A stretch of 64,000 bases of DNA from Notospermus geniculatus (GCA_002633025.1 NMRB01001145.1:126428-190427); one strand, 5' to 3'; positions 44,211 through 56,617 are shown, counted from the stretch's first letter. Numbers and translations are program-made. The notes: a model not told the origin generated them from the letters alone.

Positions 44211-45936
44211 TAGGGGAGAGCGGGGCAGGATGGTCCACTTTTTTTATTTTGGGCCCTCACGAAGTCACTTTTTCACATAAGTGAAAAATTCACCTGCAGA
44301 TTGACAGAGCAACATTTACGGTATTGTTATGCAGAACCAAGTCCACCAGATTAAACAGTAGTGGAGAAAATAAAGTTTAAAAATAAGTTTTTAAACGGTC
44401 CATCGTGCCCCGAGGTGTGGGTAGGTTGGACCTCCATGTGGGGTACATTGGACCAAGGATCAAAAGTCAAGATTAGTCAGATAATAAACAAATACCAAAT
44501 CTTATTTCAACTTTTAACAAATTTCAGCACATAATAAGGTATTATTGAACAATGATCACCTCAAACTTGACGCTAGGTGGCGATATGTGACGTCAATCAT
44601 ATCACCACTAGTAGCGGCGCTAGGTTTCCATCTTGGAAAGTAGTGCGAGCGCGGAGCGAACAGTAGAAATTCTACTGATTGTTAAGCGGTCACCCCATCA
44701 CTCGTTTTTCTACGCTTACAATATAGATCGTTGAAGATGGGTCTATAAAGGTATAGAGTGATACAAACATCGGTGGAGTAGATATAAAGTAATAATAAAG
44801 TTATTCTGTTTCATTTTCGACAAGATAAATACTGTTTTCTGCGAATAATACCATTTTGAAACAGCATTTCGTGTCACGTGATAGACCAGCCCGCCGACGA
44901 TGACGTCAAGGTTTTCAAGATGGCGATCTAGCGTCAATGGCAGTGTTAAAATTTTCATCCAAGTATCAAAAAATTTCAACGCTGCGTGGAGTATGNNNNN
45001 NNNNNNNNNNNNNNNNNNNNNNNNNNNNNNNNNNNNNNNNNNNNNNNNNNNNNNNNNNNNNNNNNNNNNNNNNNNNNNNNNNNNNNNNNNNNNNNNNNNN
45101 NNNNNNNNNNNNNNNNNNNNNNNNNNNNNNNNNNNNNNNNNNNNNNNNNNNNNNNNNNNNNNNNNNTTTTTGGCATTAATTAGTTTATACCAATTAAACG
45201 GAAAGTACTTTCGTAAAAAACGGATCGTTACGCCCTGCAGGCATCAGGCCTGTACCTTGCAGGCTATGTGGGAAACTGATGTGTCGCATCCCAAGTCTGC
45301 AAAATTGTTTGCGAACTCAAATTTGGACAACCTGTTATAACTTAATTAACTCCATCGTAATTAGTCAAAATGAACAATTCTTTCACAGAACGGGAGCCTA
45401 AAGGTTGTAGCTAAAACATTTTGTTAACATCAGTTTGTTACTTTTTGTCATGAATATGTTAGGACGCTTTTTTTTAAAAGAGCGTCAATAAAGTCGGCAT
45501 AGGCAGCCCCCAGCCTTAACTTGGTGGTACTGCACGGTAGTATGTAAACATTGAAACGTTTGAAAAGAAACGAGCCAAATGAAACGACCCAAAATATTTT
45601 TAAAAATACGAAAAATCATAACAAAAATACCAAAAACCTATATTATTTTACATTGTATGAATAGAGGAATGTAGATTACCCGATGCCTTCATGATTTTTA
45701 TCATCATGTTAGCTTTTTCTGCGATTTCTTAGCCAGATATTTAGGCCACATACTACCGTATTGCACAATGGTAATAAGGTCAGAAAAAATACTTAGCTGA
45801 CATTTTGCTGACCAGTCAATGTTAGTCAAGCAAATTCCTTAGGTCCAATGTGCCCCAACCGTACAAGTCGCCAACCGAGAATTAACTGGAAGTGCATTTT
45901 TCACTTGACCCTCATTTCCTATGCTTATAAGGGACT

Positions 45937-46256
45937 AAGGCTCCCGTTCCATAGAGTTCACGTTTTCACGGTTTTTGCACGTTTCACGCGTGAATTGTCA
46001 TGTTTCACGGGTGAACCCAAGATCGGGCAATGTATTACTTATGATGCGGGTTCCATAGGCGTCATTTTTCTACCTTCGGACAAGTACGATTCATTTCATG
46101 CGTGAATAAATGAAAATCACCCGTGACTCGAGGAATGAACATGCTCATTCTTTTGGGCGTGAATTCTGTGGAACCAACCCTCTAAATGAAAGATCGTGAA
46201 AAACGAAACGGGCAAAGTGAGAACTGAAAACGTTAACTCTATGGAACGGGAGCCTT
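45937..46256. mobile_element. 320 bp MITE
   Basis: AAGGCTCCCGTTCCATAGAG and its complement as ends. The interior has GTTTCACGCGTGAA and CACGGGTGAA motifs. Confidence 0.85.
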
Positions 46257-47093
46257 AAAGCACAGGGAATTTGGGTCAAGCTAAAAATGCAATTATAGAC
46301 CCTGTTTATACTCAGTTGACCAAGTGTTAAGGGAAAGAATGTCCTAGGAAAAACTGTCCTGGGAACAAAAGATCCTATTGTTACATTCTAATCTCTGACA
46401 ATTGGTTTCTATACCCATGCCGCTTAATCCGTCATTCAACAATAGAACTGGACACTTATCACAGGGGGACACTTCTTACTGCTACACCGGTCCAAGCTGC
46501 CCCACCTCAACTTTTTATAAACATGTGCATGCCACACTCTCAAGGTGGAGTGTCAATTCAGGAAACTTATTTCAAACTGTGCATGTGTTTTACGTGAATT
46601 CCATCGAGTAACAATATGAGGGATTTCATTACAACGTATATTATACGTATGCGGCGAGAGCTACTTTCCCACTTGCCCGGCATGATCACCGAAATGTGAA
46701 ATTAACCACATTACTGGCGTGTCACTTCCCAGTTTACATACAGCGTATCAAATATATACCAATTTATTGATATTTGAGCGATAAACACGCCTTCAGACAG
46801 CCATTGTTTGCAGGTGTTATATTTTGTTCGCGGAGGTGGCTACTTGTCATGAGTGATGCAGCAGCCTAACAATTCTGGTCGTGATCACGTACAGAATCGT
46901 TCCGCGAATGACTGTATGACATCCGAGGAGCTTTCCCAAACAAACGGAAAGACCCGAGGTGTTCCGAATGCTGCTTAAGGAGGGGTTACATCACAACTGA
47001 GATTTTCAGAAATTCACTTTTTATGTCATTATGTCGTTATGTCGTCACCTGTTACGTCCGTCCGGCGGCGGCGTCGCGCCGTAAACTTTCCAT

Positions 47094-47910
47094 TTCCGAT
47101 CATTTAAAAGAAAGCAGTTGGTCCAATCAAATTGATTTTTTGTGTGTATGTTGGGGGTGTCTAAAGGAAGGTTCCTTTCGAAAATGGCCGCGTTCCGATT
47201 TACAATATGGCCGCCAGAGCCGCAATCGTGAAATCAACTTCCGTCAATTTCAGGGATAACCATATGTCCGATTGTATTCATTTTTAGCTCACCTGGGGTG
47301 AGCTATTGTCGTGGGTCAGCGTCCGTCGTCCGTCGTCGTCGTCGTCCGTTAGCAGGGCACGTTTCGTAACCGAGCGATTTACAATATGGCTGCCAGAGCC
47401 GCAATCTTGAAATCAGATTCCGTCAATTTCAGGGAGAACCATATGTTCGATCGTATTGATGTTTTGTGTGTATGTTGGGAGTGACTAGAGGAAGGTTCCT
47501 TTCGAAAATGGCCGCGTTCCGATTTACAGTATGGCCGCCAGAGCCGCCATCTTGAAATCATATTCCGTCAATTTCAGGGAAAACCGTTTGTCTAATCATA
47601 TTGATTTTTTGCATGTATGTTGGAGGTGACTAGAGGAAGGTTCGTTTCGAAAACGGCCGTGCTGCGATTTACAATATGGCCAATAGAACCACCATCTTGA
47701 AATCAGATTCCGTCAATTCATGGAGACGCGTTTGTCTGATCCTATTGACTTTTTGTATGTATGTTGAGGGCGACTCAAGTAAGGTTCCTTATGAAAATGG
47801 CTGCATTTCAATTTACAATAATATTAATTTACATATTATGGCCGCCAGAGCTGGCATCTTGAAATCAGATTCCGTCAATTTCAGGAATGTACTATTTGTC
47901 CGGTGATAAT
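47094..47910. repeat. Tandem array of ~145-180 bp units
   Basis: At least five units start near 47198, 47380, 47521, 47667 and 47811. Each contains GATTTACAATATGGCCGCCA, CATCTTGAAATCAGATTCCG, TCAATTTCAGGGA and GGAAGGTTCCTTTCGAAAA. An inverted end of the composite repeat is inserted at 47283-47373. The same array type, with the same tail, occurs at 60135-61130. Confidence 0.8.
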
Positions 47911-48223
47911 TGGTTTTTTGTGCATGTTCCCTGATATCGACGGAATCTGATTTCAACATAACTTGACCGGAGGTTCGCCCAACTCAACATACACGCGGGG
48001 GCATATGCCACGCTTTGCGTTGCTCTTGTTGTGCTTAAAATGAGAAAACTTGCCATGGAACTCACATACTTCCTCCAATGCTCATGAAACTTTTTTGCTA
48101 AAAGGCTTAATACTAAAAGAGGTATTTTTAGTATGGATGACTGAGGAAAATATTGCAGTTGCTGCAACAAAGATATTTGGGGTGGTCCAACCTACCCACA
48201 GGTCCAACCTGCCCCGCTTTCCC

Positions 48224-48560
48224 TACCCCTCTAATCTACATTTATGCAAGATAAGAACTTGCTCAGTGAAATAATGGCGAACTGTGGCAGGTCCGTTACG
48301 TTTTTACTACTCTGACCTCTGACCTTCAAAAGTACCGGTATGTCAAATCAAAAACCTGGGTATTACATGTATGTTATGTATCGTCATTAGATATACCTAT
48401 GATATACCTATGCTATGACATACTTATGATATACCTGTGCACGTCAACTTTCGATGACGATCCATCCATTTGTTCAGGAGAAATAACACTTTTCCTGTTT
48501 TCACATTTAGCCCCTATTGGCCAAACCTTGAACCAAATGACGCTGAATATTTTGACCCAT
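48224..48560 (+). repeat. Dispersed composite repeat, right part
   Basis: Continues the copy broken at 44210 (CCCTCTAATCTACATTTATG, then CTCAGTGAAATAATGGCGAA and the AAGTACCGGTATGTCAAA module). Confidence 0.65.
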
Positions 48561-48687
48561 TTTTGTTAATTTGCATAAAAAACGTAATTTCTTATTACAT
48601 AACTACTGAAAACAATTAAGGACATGCTTATCTGCTTCTGTGGCACCATGTTTCTATCTGTTGATAATACATTTATCACCGTGGAGG

Positions 48688-49207
48688 ATCGCGATACCAT
48701 ACAGCCGCGTCATTCTACATGAAATGCATCCGTGAATGCAGTACTTTTGTGAGGGGAATTGCAGAAAAACGACACACGATATGCCATATAATATGAAACA
48801 TCCAAAAGAAAGTTTACATTTACAGTCACCAGATGAAATGAATAAAAACAAGTTTTCTTTTGTCCACAGCCTGTCTATTTGGACGAGAATCTGCCGAATA
48901 TCACCAGCAGTGACCGCCTTGTGCAACACCCCATCGATGACGTAGCGACGTCACAGCGTCACAATGGACGGTGCCGCTTTCTTCCATGTCTTCCGCGGAC
49001 TCGTATTTTCAGCCTAGATTTTTACAATGATGCCGAATAGTTTGTCCATCCTTTTGCATTTCATCTGGTGACTGTAAATGTAAACTTTCTTCTGGATGTT
49101 TCATATAAATTCCCCTCACAAAAGTACTGCATTCACGGATGAATTTCATGCAGAATGACGCGGCGAGATGGCGGATCTCCGCGGCTGTATGGTATCGCGA
49201 TTCCCCA
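48688..49207. repeat. Inverted repeat, arms ~170 bp
   Basis: ATCGCGATACCATACAGCCG, TTCACGGATG-type text, TTTACATTTACAGTCACCAG and complement on the right. The right arm has a small insertion/deletion difference. The spacer carries no domain. Confidence 0.75.
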
Positions 49208-49504
49208 GGGTGTTTAATGGGGTGTAAATCCAACCCTTCAAAAGTTAGCTGTACATCGGGTCCCATTTTCCTGTACAAAGCTCAGTTCTTGGGTCCAATG
49301 ATAAAGTCAGTGTCCTAAACTTAAACACCGATTTTGACGTTACCATGGTGATCTGACTTTGGCGCTCCTTCTAGAATTGAAGTACCATATTAAAGGAACA
49401 TTTGGGCAAAAAATGGCGCTTTTGTTCGCTATGTCCTGATCGGGTCACAATTTTGAGCTTATTGACCGAACTATATGAATCAAGCTTAAAGGCTCACGGT
49501 TGAG

Positions 49505-50550
49505 CTAACAAGAGGCCCATGGGCCTTGCGCTCAGCTGACTATGACCTGCTAACTCAAGAGGTTGCAACAGGGGAAAAGAGGACAAGTATGTGTACGAAT
49601 TATTCACCTACCGGTAGCACTATGATTTTTGGGTTATCCGCCTGGTGGCCATGTTGGATGTCCAATCGGGCCGAAACGTAACGTGCACATACAGTATCTA
49701 GAGGGAGCCACACATCAAATTTGAGCACTCTGGGTCAAGTCATTCCTGATTTACAGCACTTTGATGATTTTCGGGTTATGCCACCTGGTGGCCATTATTG
49801 GATGTCCAATCGGGCCAAAATTTGAGATGCACGTAAAGGTCATCTAGAGGGAGGTACATATCATGTTTGAGCACTCCGGGTCACAAACCGTCCCTGAGTT
49901 ATACATGTAGCACTCAGATGATTCTCAGGTTATGCCACCTGGCGGCCATATTGGACGTCCGATCGTGCCGAAACTTGGTATTTTTGAACGTACCCTTCTA
50001 ATACACGTTTGTGCAAGATATGAAGTCGCTCATTGAAATAACTGTGACAGGTTCGTTACTTTTATACACCTCTGACCTCTGTGACCTTGAAAAGTAGGTC
50101 AAATCAAAAACCCGTTACGTATTTTATGTATCCTAATTAGATACACCTATGACAAAAATTTGGAAATTATCCAGTGATTGGATCAGGAGTTATTGCACTT
50201 TTTGTGTTTTTGGTTTTGGTCACCTGGTGGCCAAGCCAAGAATCAAATCGGACCAAAACTTGGTGTCGCAGGTCACCTAACCTAGGGGTACATGTACCAA
50301 GTGTCAGATCAATAGCCCCAGCGGCTACGAAACGTGCCACCAAAAGGCAAAATTCGGAACTTTGACCTCAGTGACCTTGAAAAGTAGGTCAAATCAAAAA
50401 CCCGGGTATTATGTTATGTATCGCCATTAGATATACCTATGATAAAAATCTGGTAACGATCCATCCATTCGTTCAGGAGAAATAGCACTTTTTCTGTTTT
50501 CACATTTAGCCCCCTATTGGCCAAACCTTGAATCGAATGACGCTGAATAT
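49505..50550 (+). repeat. Near-complete composite dispersed repeat
   Basis: Starts AACAAGAGGCCCATGGGCC. It has three ~140 bp CACCTGGTGGCCAT modules, then GACCTTGAAAAGTAGGTCAA twice. The 3' hairpin is absent. Confidence 0.75.
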
Positions 50551-51418
50551 CGAAAGGAAACAACGTCTACTTACAAGCAACATGTCCCAAAAATTTCAAA
50601 AGAAAATCTTAAGTCGTTTTTAAGTTATCAGTCGGACAAGAGAAAAGCGACCGCCTGCCACTTTCGGTAATTTAATAACCAGGACTTTCTTCGAAAACCT
50701 GGTTAATAATAAAAATTGTAAAAAAATTTTAAGGAACAATAAACTATTTTGTAATTTTTTTGCATTCACAAAAGATGTGTGCATACCTGCCTACCCACCA
50801 TATTTGACCATATTTTTTACACTCAAAACTTTGTTTTTACACTTAAATGCAGAAAAATACACTGATCGGAACAATTGCAGAATGTTGCTTTTCATTATTT
50901 TACACTGAAAAGTGTCATTTTATGGTCATTTCTCAAAAACAGTACAGCCAGCTCAAAGTTAGGGTAGGCAGGTCTGTGTGTGGGACGTCATGACGCTGTC
51001 CCGTCAGGTGCTGCGCTCTTTTGGAGTGATAGAGTCTATTGGGTTTCGTGTAAGGTTCTGGAAGTTGGAATTTTTGAGAGAAAACAAAGATATCATTCTC
51101 ATCAACATCATTGGGCCGCTATTGTTTGCAGGGCAGAATACAAAAGCTTAAAGTGGACCTTAGAGTTAAGGCGGTTTCTAGAATATGGGCCATTATGTTT
51201 GGTGTGAGATGGAATAAGTTTGGTGTAAGATTCTTTGAAAGATGGAATAAGTCTGGAATACGTCGTGGCGTTAGTTCCCGGGTTCCTCATTGCTAGGACC
51301 ACTGTGAATGTGTTCACCTGTAAACCTTGTATTGAGAGTTTGGCTTCCACTTGCCTACCCCTGACATCATAACAGAATTACGGCTTGGTAGTAAGTGATC
51401 CGAGGTTGTATGAGTGTA
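50551..51418. other. No gene recognised
   Basis: AT-rich then mixed sequence; a GTCGTGGCGTTAGTTC phrase near 51261 is related to the hairpin at 34418-34539. Confidence 0.35.
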
Positions 51419-51472
51419 CTCCCTGGAGACGAGGTTGTCACGGTCAGCGCAACCTCATCTCCAGGGAACTCT
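51419..51472. repeat. Short hairpin
   Basis: CTCCCTGGAGACGAGGTTG pairs with CAACCTCATCTCCAGGGA across a ~15-base loop with one mismatch. Confidence 0.7.
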
Positions 51473-51780
51473 GGCACATGTAAAGAACTGATGATGGTCA
51501 TCAGTATTATTGTCACAGGGTTCTGCCGCTGCTGGTTGGCACTGGACAGCCCCATCCAGGACACACTTGGCCAAAAGAGTATTTTCTCAGTGTGCCAGGA
51601 AATCGCATTTCAGTCTAGGCTTCAAATTTTTCTGGAGGAGGCCCCCGACCCCTGTTCTGACCGGCACACTCGCTGAGTCCTGGGCAGAACCCTGTTATCA
51701 TTGACCAATAATAATCAATGATCAATGATCAATGATCAATGATTGATCGATCATAGGAAACAGATACAAATTCCTCTTAC

Positions 51781-52015
51781 CATTCTCTCCGCATGTTCAC
51801 ATTCCACTCTCCCACCATTTCTTTTATCAATCTTCCACAACGGTGCATGGGCGGACGTAACGCAGGGGTCAACAGAGGCGATAAATGAGTGGAGAGTGTC
51901 AATAGCAAATTTGGCCCTCTCGAATGTGCTTTCACCCTCACTAGATGGTAGGACTGCAGCGACTTCATGGACTCGCAGGTTGCCAACTGTGTTCAGTTTC
52001 TTGTTTTTCTGGTAC
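51781..52015 (-). CDS. FBH1-like helicase exon (between motifs Ia and II)
   Basis: 235 nt between TTCACAG and GTAAGAGG, one base phase in and phase 0 out. It reads YQKNKKLNTVGNLRVHEVA, then FERAKFAIDTLHSFIASVD and TSAHAPLWKIDKRNGGRVEC. Vertebrate FBH1 has YQSKKKLN, FIRAK...TLENFFASAD and HVPIWCKN...G in the same order. The frame is open. Confidence 0.82.
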
Positions 52016-52130
52016 CTGTGAACAAGAGAAGATGATAGATTAAAACTTTAGAAAAAGTGGTCTTACTCCAAGGCCACTCAGCCCTCTACTCCGAGGCTGC
52101 ACAGGCTTCTACTCCAAGGCTTATCTCAGC

Positions 52131-52614
52131 TTTTACTCCGAGGCTGCTCAACCTTCTATTCTGAGAAGCACAGCCACCTTCTCGAGGCTCCTCAAAATGG
52201 TCAATGGTCGCCCTGTGGGGTAGGCCTACCGGCAAACAAAAGAAGGCGCTGTTCATCAACCAGATTAAAACGCAAGTGCGCATGCTTTTGTTTAGAATTC
52301 GGGAGTGGAGATGAGGTTGACATGATATCCCTTCTCCAGCTGAAATGTGGATAGCCCTTTTTCAAAATCACGTGACGTCTTTGTGCGGAGCTACGTTATT
52401 TTACTCCGAGGCTGCTCAACCTTCTATTCTGAGAAGCACAGCCACCTTCTCGAGGCTCCTCAAAATGGTCAATGGTCGCCCTGTGGGGTACCGGCAAACA
52501 AAAGAAGGCGCTGTTCATCAACCAGATTAAAACGCAAGTGCGCATGCTTTTGTTTAGAATTCGGGAGTGGAGATGAGGTTGACATGATATCCCTTCTCCA
52601 GCTGAAATGTGGAT
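52131..52614. repeat. Tandem duplication of ~217 bp with a MITE fragment at the junction
   Basis: 52131-52350 and 52399-52614 are nearly identical (TTTTACTCCGAGGCTGCTC through CTCCAGCTGAAATGTGGAT). Between them lies 52351-52397, one truncated end of the 38253-38440 MITE family. Confidence 0.9.
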
Positions 52615-52934
52615 CCGGAATGGAGGAAAGAATTATCAAAAAAAAAGTTTGTTTATGAATGGAGGGATGCATTCCCACAATTTAGAAATAAACGGCTACC
52701 GCTAGGCTACCTGCAGCAGCCTAGCGGTAGCCCGCGTAGCTTATGTCATTATTGATTAGGACCCATGGGAAATTCCACAGCAGCACTAAAATCCCGTCAA
52801 TGAAAAAAAGTAGTTGTCGACTAAGCCAAGTCATTCACAGGCCCAAAAAGAAATATATTTCTGGATATTTATTCACTTTTTCCTGCGTGACCTTGGAGCT
52901 TGCTTCTGATAGGCTAGGCTAGGCTACATGTTTA

Positions 52935-53044
52935 GATGAGATCAAACTTCGTAATTAGGTCATTGCCATGGATAATTCGCGCATGCGCATTTTGCCGTTT
53001 TCTTTGGACCAAGCCGGAAGTCGATGTTTTAATGGCTTTCAACG
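52935..53044. repeat. Fragment of the 39691-40346 element
   Basis: GATGAGATCAAACTTCGTAA through AATGGCTTTCAACG matches the complement of 40190-40300. It ends at the N at 53045. Confidence 0.85.
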
Positions 53045-53337
53045 NGGTGTGACGCAGCAAGTGTTCAACAAAAGGCCCATTGAGACGATCCGGGCTAACT
53101 GTGTACTGCTACCTAAGATCGATTGCACGCCGTTTCCGATCTTTTCCGACCACCGTTGTCAACGCAACAATGATTCCCGATCTCCGTTCGGGCATTGTTG
53201 TGCGTCATCTCGAGAACGAAGTTTCGCGCATGCGCTCGGGCTGGGTCCGGAAGCAATTTCGGGATGGACATGTAAACAAACCGAAACGCGGCTAAAAACT
53301 CGATTTTGTACACGTATTACGATCACTAACATATAAA

Positions 53338-53541
53338 ATGGTGAAAGTATGCATTGTTAAAAACTGTGGGGCACACTTTGGACAATCAAATATCGTGCGG
53401 TTCTTAAGAATACCGGCAGAAGAGGGCCGAGGAGAAGCATGGCAACGCTGTCACTCAAAAACGTCGAGGTCATTTATTTTCGGACCCAGCCTACTGCGCA
53501 TGCGGGGAGTTTCTAATTTTAGATTCCCGACTTCGGCATGA
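53338..53541 (+). CDS. Possible THAP-domain N-terminal exon
   Basis: Starts MVKVCIVKNCGAHFG, with C-x4-C spacing, then VRFLRIPAEE and EAWQRC. This fits the opening of the C2CH THAP zinc finger (Cys pair, then a F/R-P motif, then a Trp). The distal Cys-x2-His is not reached because the frame diverges, so it is either broken or continues after a splice I cannot place. THAP domains are DNA-binding and are common in host genes and P-type transposons. The 250 bases upstream are CpG-rich and could be a promoter. Confidence 0.4.
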   Translation: MVKVCIVKNCGAHFGQSNIVRFLRIPAEEGRGEAWQRCHSKTSRSFIFGPSLLRMRGVSNFRFPTSA

Positions 53542-53763
53542 TTTTTTCGCCACCCTTACTGCCTGTGGTGCCATTTATTTTTTCACCCCTGATGCCATCC
53601 TCTGACCTGAAAACATGCATCCTCTGCATATGTGCTCGCCACGGGTATCATGCTAGTGTAAACAATTCTTACTTCTTTCCACAAGCTCTGTATGCCAAGT
53701 CGTGAATTGTTTGGCAATCGACATTCCCTGGGAAGTGACTGGAGTGGAGCCCCACATCCCTGA

Positions 53764-54810
53764 AAGAAACAAGAGAAGGGCATCGGAGCGATGTCAATGG
53801 TTTCCGATGAGAAGTTTACTACTCTAGAGCTAGTTATCTGTGACCTTCACCTCTGACCTTGAGAAGTATTGCGTAACTGGAACAGGGATCCTTGATTAAA
53901 CCAATAGGGGTTAATGCAGGTTTAAAAATAGTTTTCCCCTGAAATTCTGAGTAGATTTGCACTTTAGAACTGTTTGACCTTGACCTCTGACCTTGATAAG
54001 TATTGCATAACTGGGACAGGATCCCTAATTAAACCTATCGGGGATGGTAAATTCAGGCTTCTAATTCGTTTTTTCACCTCTGACCTTCAAGGTCATTATC
54101 CTTGATAACCTAGGTGTAGGTGAAGGTTTTAGGTCTCTACCATCACCAGATTCTGACTTATGTCATGTTATCAAATTTGAATATCAAATCTCACCACGAT
54201 ATCAGCAAATATCATGCGACCGAGCAGGTGCAAAAACTGAAAATTTCAGTTGCAATAACATCCGTGGATGAGCAATGATGTTGTGATACGAGTTTCAAGT
54301 CAGTTACTGTGGCAGATCTCCCGATATGTCAAAATATCAAATTTATCATTATGATGCTGACACTGGAGAATACAAGCCTGGTGGCGACTGGGGTTCGCTA
54401 TGTCGAATAAGCATGGCTGGGGAGAAGTGAGGAATTAAGCATGTGGAGGAAGTTATGACTGTAATGATGACTGCATGGATACGCCTATAATACATGTTTT
54501 ACATGCATTCCCATGCGAAATAAACGCAAGATCATTAAAATACACGATGAAAAAAACCAAAAGGTNGGAAGCCGTAAAATAAGGGTATGTATCGGTAGGC
54601 CTAGGCCTAGTCCATGATGTTCTTCTCACACCATAATCTTCTTTCCCTCTTCTTTTCAACCTCTGTCTGCAATAGGCCTTATCGCACCTAGCACATGGGA
54701 GGCCAGTCAGGCGGAAAGGGCCCAACCATCAGCGCCACCGCAGTACATTTACAATACATCGTGCAATGCAAGGGGTGCATTTTATGTAAACATGGTAAAC
54801 ATTGGCCAAT
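53764..54810. repeat. Dispersed repeat fragments, no gene
   Basis: 53764-53900 repeats text found at 43340-43450 (GATGTCAATGGTTTCCGATG, CCTTGAGAAGTATTGCGTAA). The remainder to 54810, including the N at 54566, shows no supported gene. Confidence 0.55.
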
Positions 54811-55708
54811 AAAATGGTCCATGGACCATGTGCTCACCGTGTTGGACATAATAGTCTAATGACAGAGGGAGGTACATATCAGTTATGAGCAATCCGGGTC
54901 AAGTCATTCCCAAGTAGGACTTTGATGATTTTTGGGTTTATGCCACCTGGTGGCCATATTGGATGTCCGATTGGGCCGGAACTTCACATGCACATGGAGG
55001 TCATCTGCAGAGGGCCACATAGCACATTGGAGCGCTTTGGGTCCAAGTCGTTCCTGAGTTACAGCACTTTGATGATTTTCAGGTTACGCCACCTGGCGGC
55101 CATATTGGATGTACGATCGTGTCGAAACTTCACATGCACATAAAGGTCATCTGCACGGGGCCACATAGCACATTGGAGCGCTTTGGGTTAAGGCGTTCCT
55201 GATTTACAGCACTTTGATGATTTTTGGGTTACGCCACCTGGTGGCCACGTTTGAAGTCAAANGACAAACGTAAAATCGAAATGCTCCAGGCCGTGAGTTC
55301 CAGGGTCATGATTTACGGTCAAAATTTCAAGGTCAAAACATTCTAGCTTGAGAATTTATGACGTCGATTTTCCAAGACGGCTGCCTGGTAACCACTACAT
55401 TGCATTCCAATTGGACAAAAATTTGCTCTACAGTACACATAGATGATCACACCATGTTAGAATAGGGCCATATAGCCATGAAACATGCCACTAAAATGGC
55501 TACCGGTATATTTGGAACTTGAACTCTGTGACTGTAAAAAGTAGATCAAATCAAAAACTCTTTTCGTAATGTCATGTATCCTCATTAGATACACCTCTGA
55601 CAAACAATTGGAGACAATCCAGTTAACAGTTCAGGAGTTACTAGGCTTTGAGCTTTGGTTTTGGCCACCTGGTGGCCAAGCCAAGAATCGAATCGGACTG
55701 AATCTTGT
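54810..55708 (+). repeat. Composite dispersed repeat copy
   Basis: Starts with AAATGGTCCATGGACCATGT, carries three CACCTGGTGGCCA modules and the closing GAATCGAATCGGACTGAATC. It breaks at 55709 against unrelated sequence. Confidence 0.7.
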
Positions 55709-56617
55709 AGCGTGTTCGTTTACTTGCCTGGGCCTCCCCGGAGTAAATTTCTGAGCGACCGTCGCGCATGCTCAATAAAGCCCCATTCACGAACGCTGTT
55801 GGGCCTCACTCGGGTAAGTTAGTATCACGTGATCAGACAAAATGGTGGCCAACGAGGCAGACGTGCTCAACCTGTCAGCAGACGACAGACAAATTAGGCC
55901 CCTCTACATGAATTAACATTGAATTTCTTGACGATAAATAAAGGCAAGTTCATATGGCTTTAATCTAAAGAAGACGTCGATAGGCCCTAGGCCTATCCTA
56001 GGCCCCTATATGATATTGATAGGCCGGGTCAAGTCAAGTAGGCCTAGGCTAGGCCTACGGTAGCTAGGCCAGCATGCCTAGGCCTAGGCTATAGCATGAT
56101 AGGCCTAGGCCTAGCACATATGTAGGCCTACCGTAGCATGCTAGGCCCCCCCAGGAAAAAATGAACTAGGCCTATTACCATAGGGCCTAACCATGATGCA
56201 GATAACTGTCAGTGAAGTTCATCATGTTCATAGTTTTACTATAGGCCTAGGCCTACATTTCATGGTAAAACTAGGCCTAGGCCTATTAGGCCTAGGCTAA
56301 CTTCACAGTTATTTGGCAAGCGTTCATAGTAGTTCGTAGTTCATTTTTTCCTGGGCTATTACCGGTAGCATGATTAGGCCTAGGCCCTACCGGTACCATA
56401 CCGTAGGGGCCTAGCGGACAAAGACAAAGTCGTGCATGCGTGGGAACCTAGCCTAGGCCTAGGGCCTACATCATGATCATGACATAGGCTAGGCCTACAT
56501 GTCAGTACACACTTGTGGTAGCTTAGGCCTATAGGCTAGATGAACAGAACAGAAACTTAAATTGTTCATGGTTCCTCCATGGTTTCGTTGACATATTAAT
56601 TAATTTTCTTTTCAGGG
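55709..56617. other. Possible transposon start and TAGGCC-rich tract
   Basis: 55709 begins TAGCGTGTTCGTTTACTTG, reminiscent of Harbinger-type ends. From about 55980 to 56520 the sequence is dominated by TAGGCCTAGGCC-type words. A short start frame at 55841 (MVANEADVLNLSADD) is noted but not supported. The promoter for the next exons is not identified. Confidence 0.3.

Larger units (their letters stand above)
44213..48223. mobile_element. 4 kb TA-flanked element with GGGGC...TGGTCC ends
   Basis: The left end GGGGAGAGCGGGGCAGGATG and the complement of GGGAAAGCGGGGCAGGTTGG lie between TA at 44211-44212 and 48224-48225. Both flanks are adjoining parts of the same dispersed repeat, so the empty site can be recognised. 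It contains an assembly gap (44996-45166), a MITE and a tandem array, and no transposase. Confidence 0.7.

Noticed and set aside
44900-45340. Long frames across the N gap
   Set aside because: They exist only because Ns were read as open codons; the same applies to frames at 60324-60897.
47094-47910. Tandem array considered as a CRISPR-like array
   Set aside because: Units are ~145-180 bp without short exact repeats and unique spacers, and the context is a eukaryotic genome.
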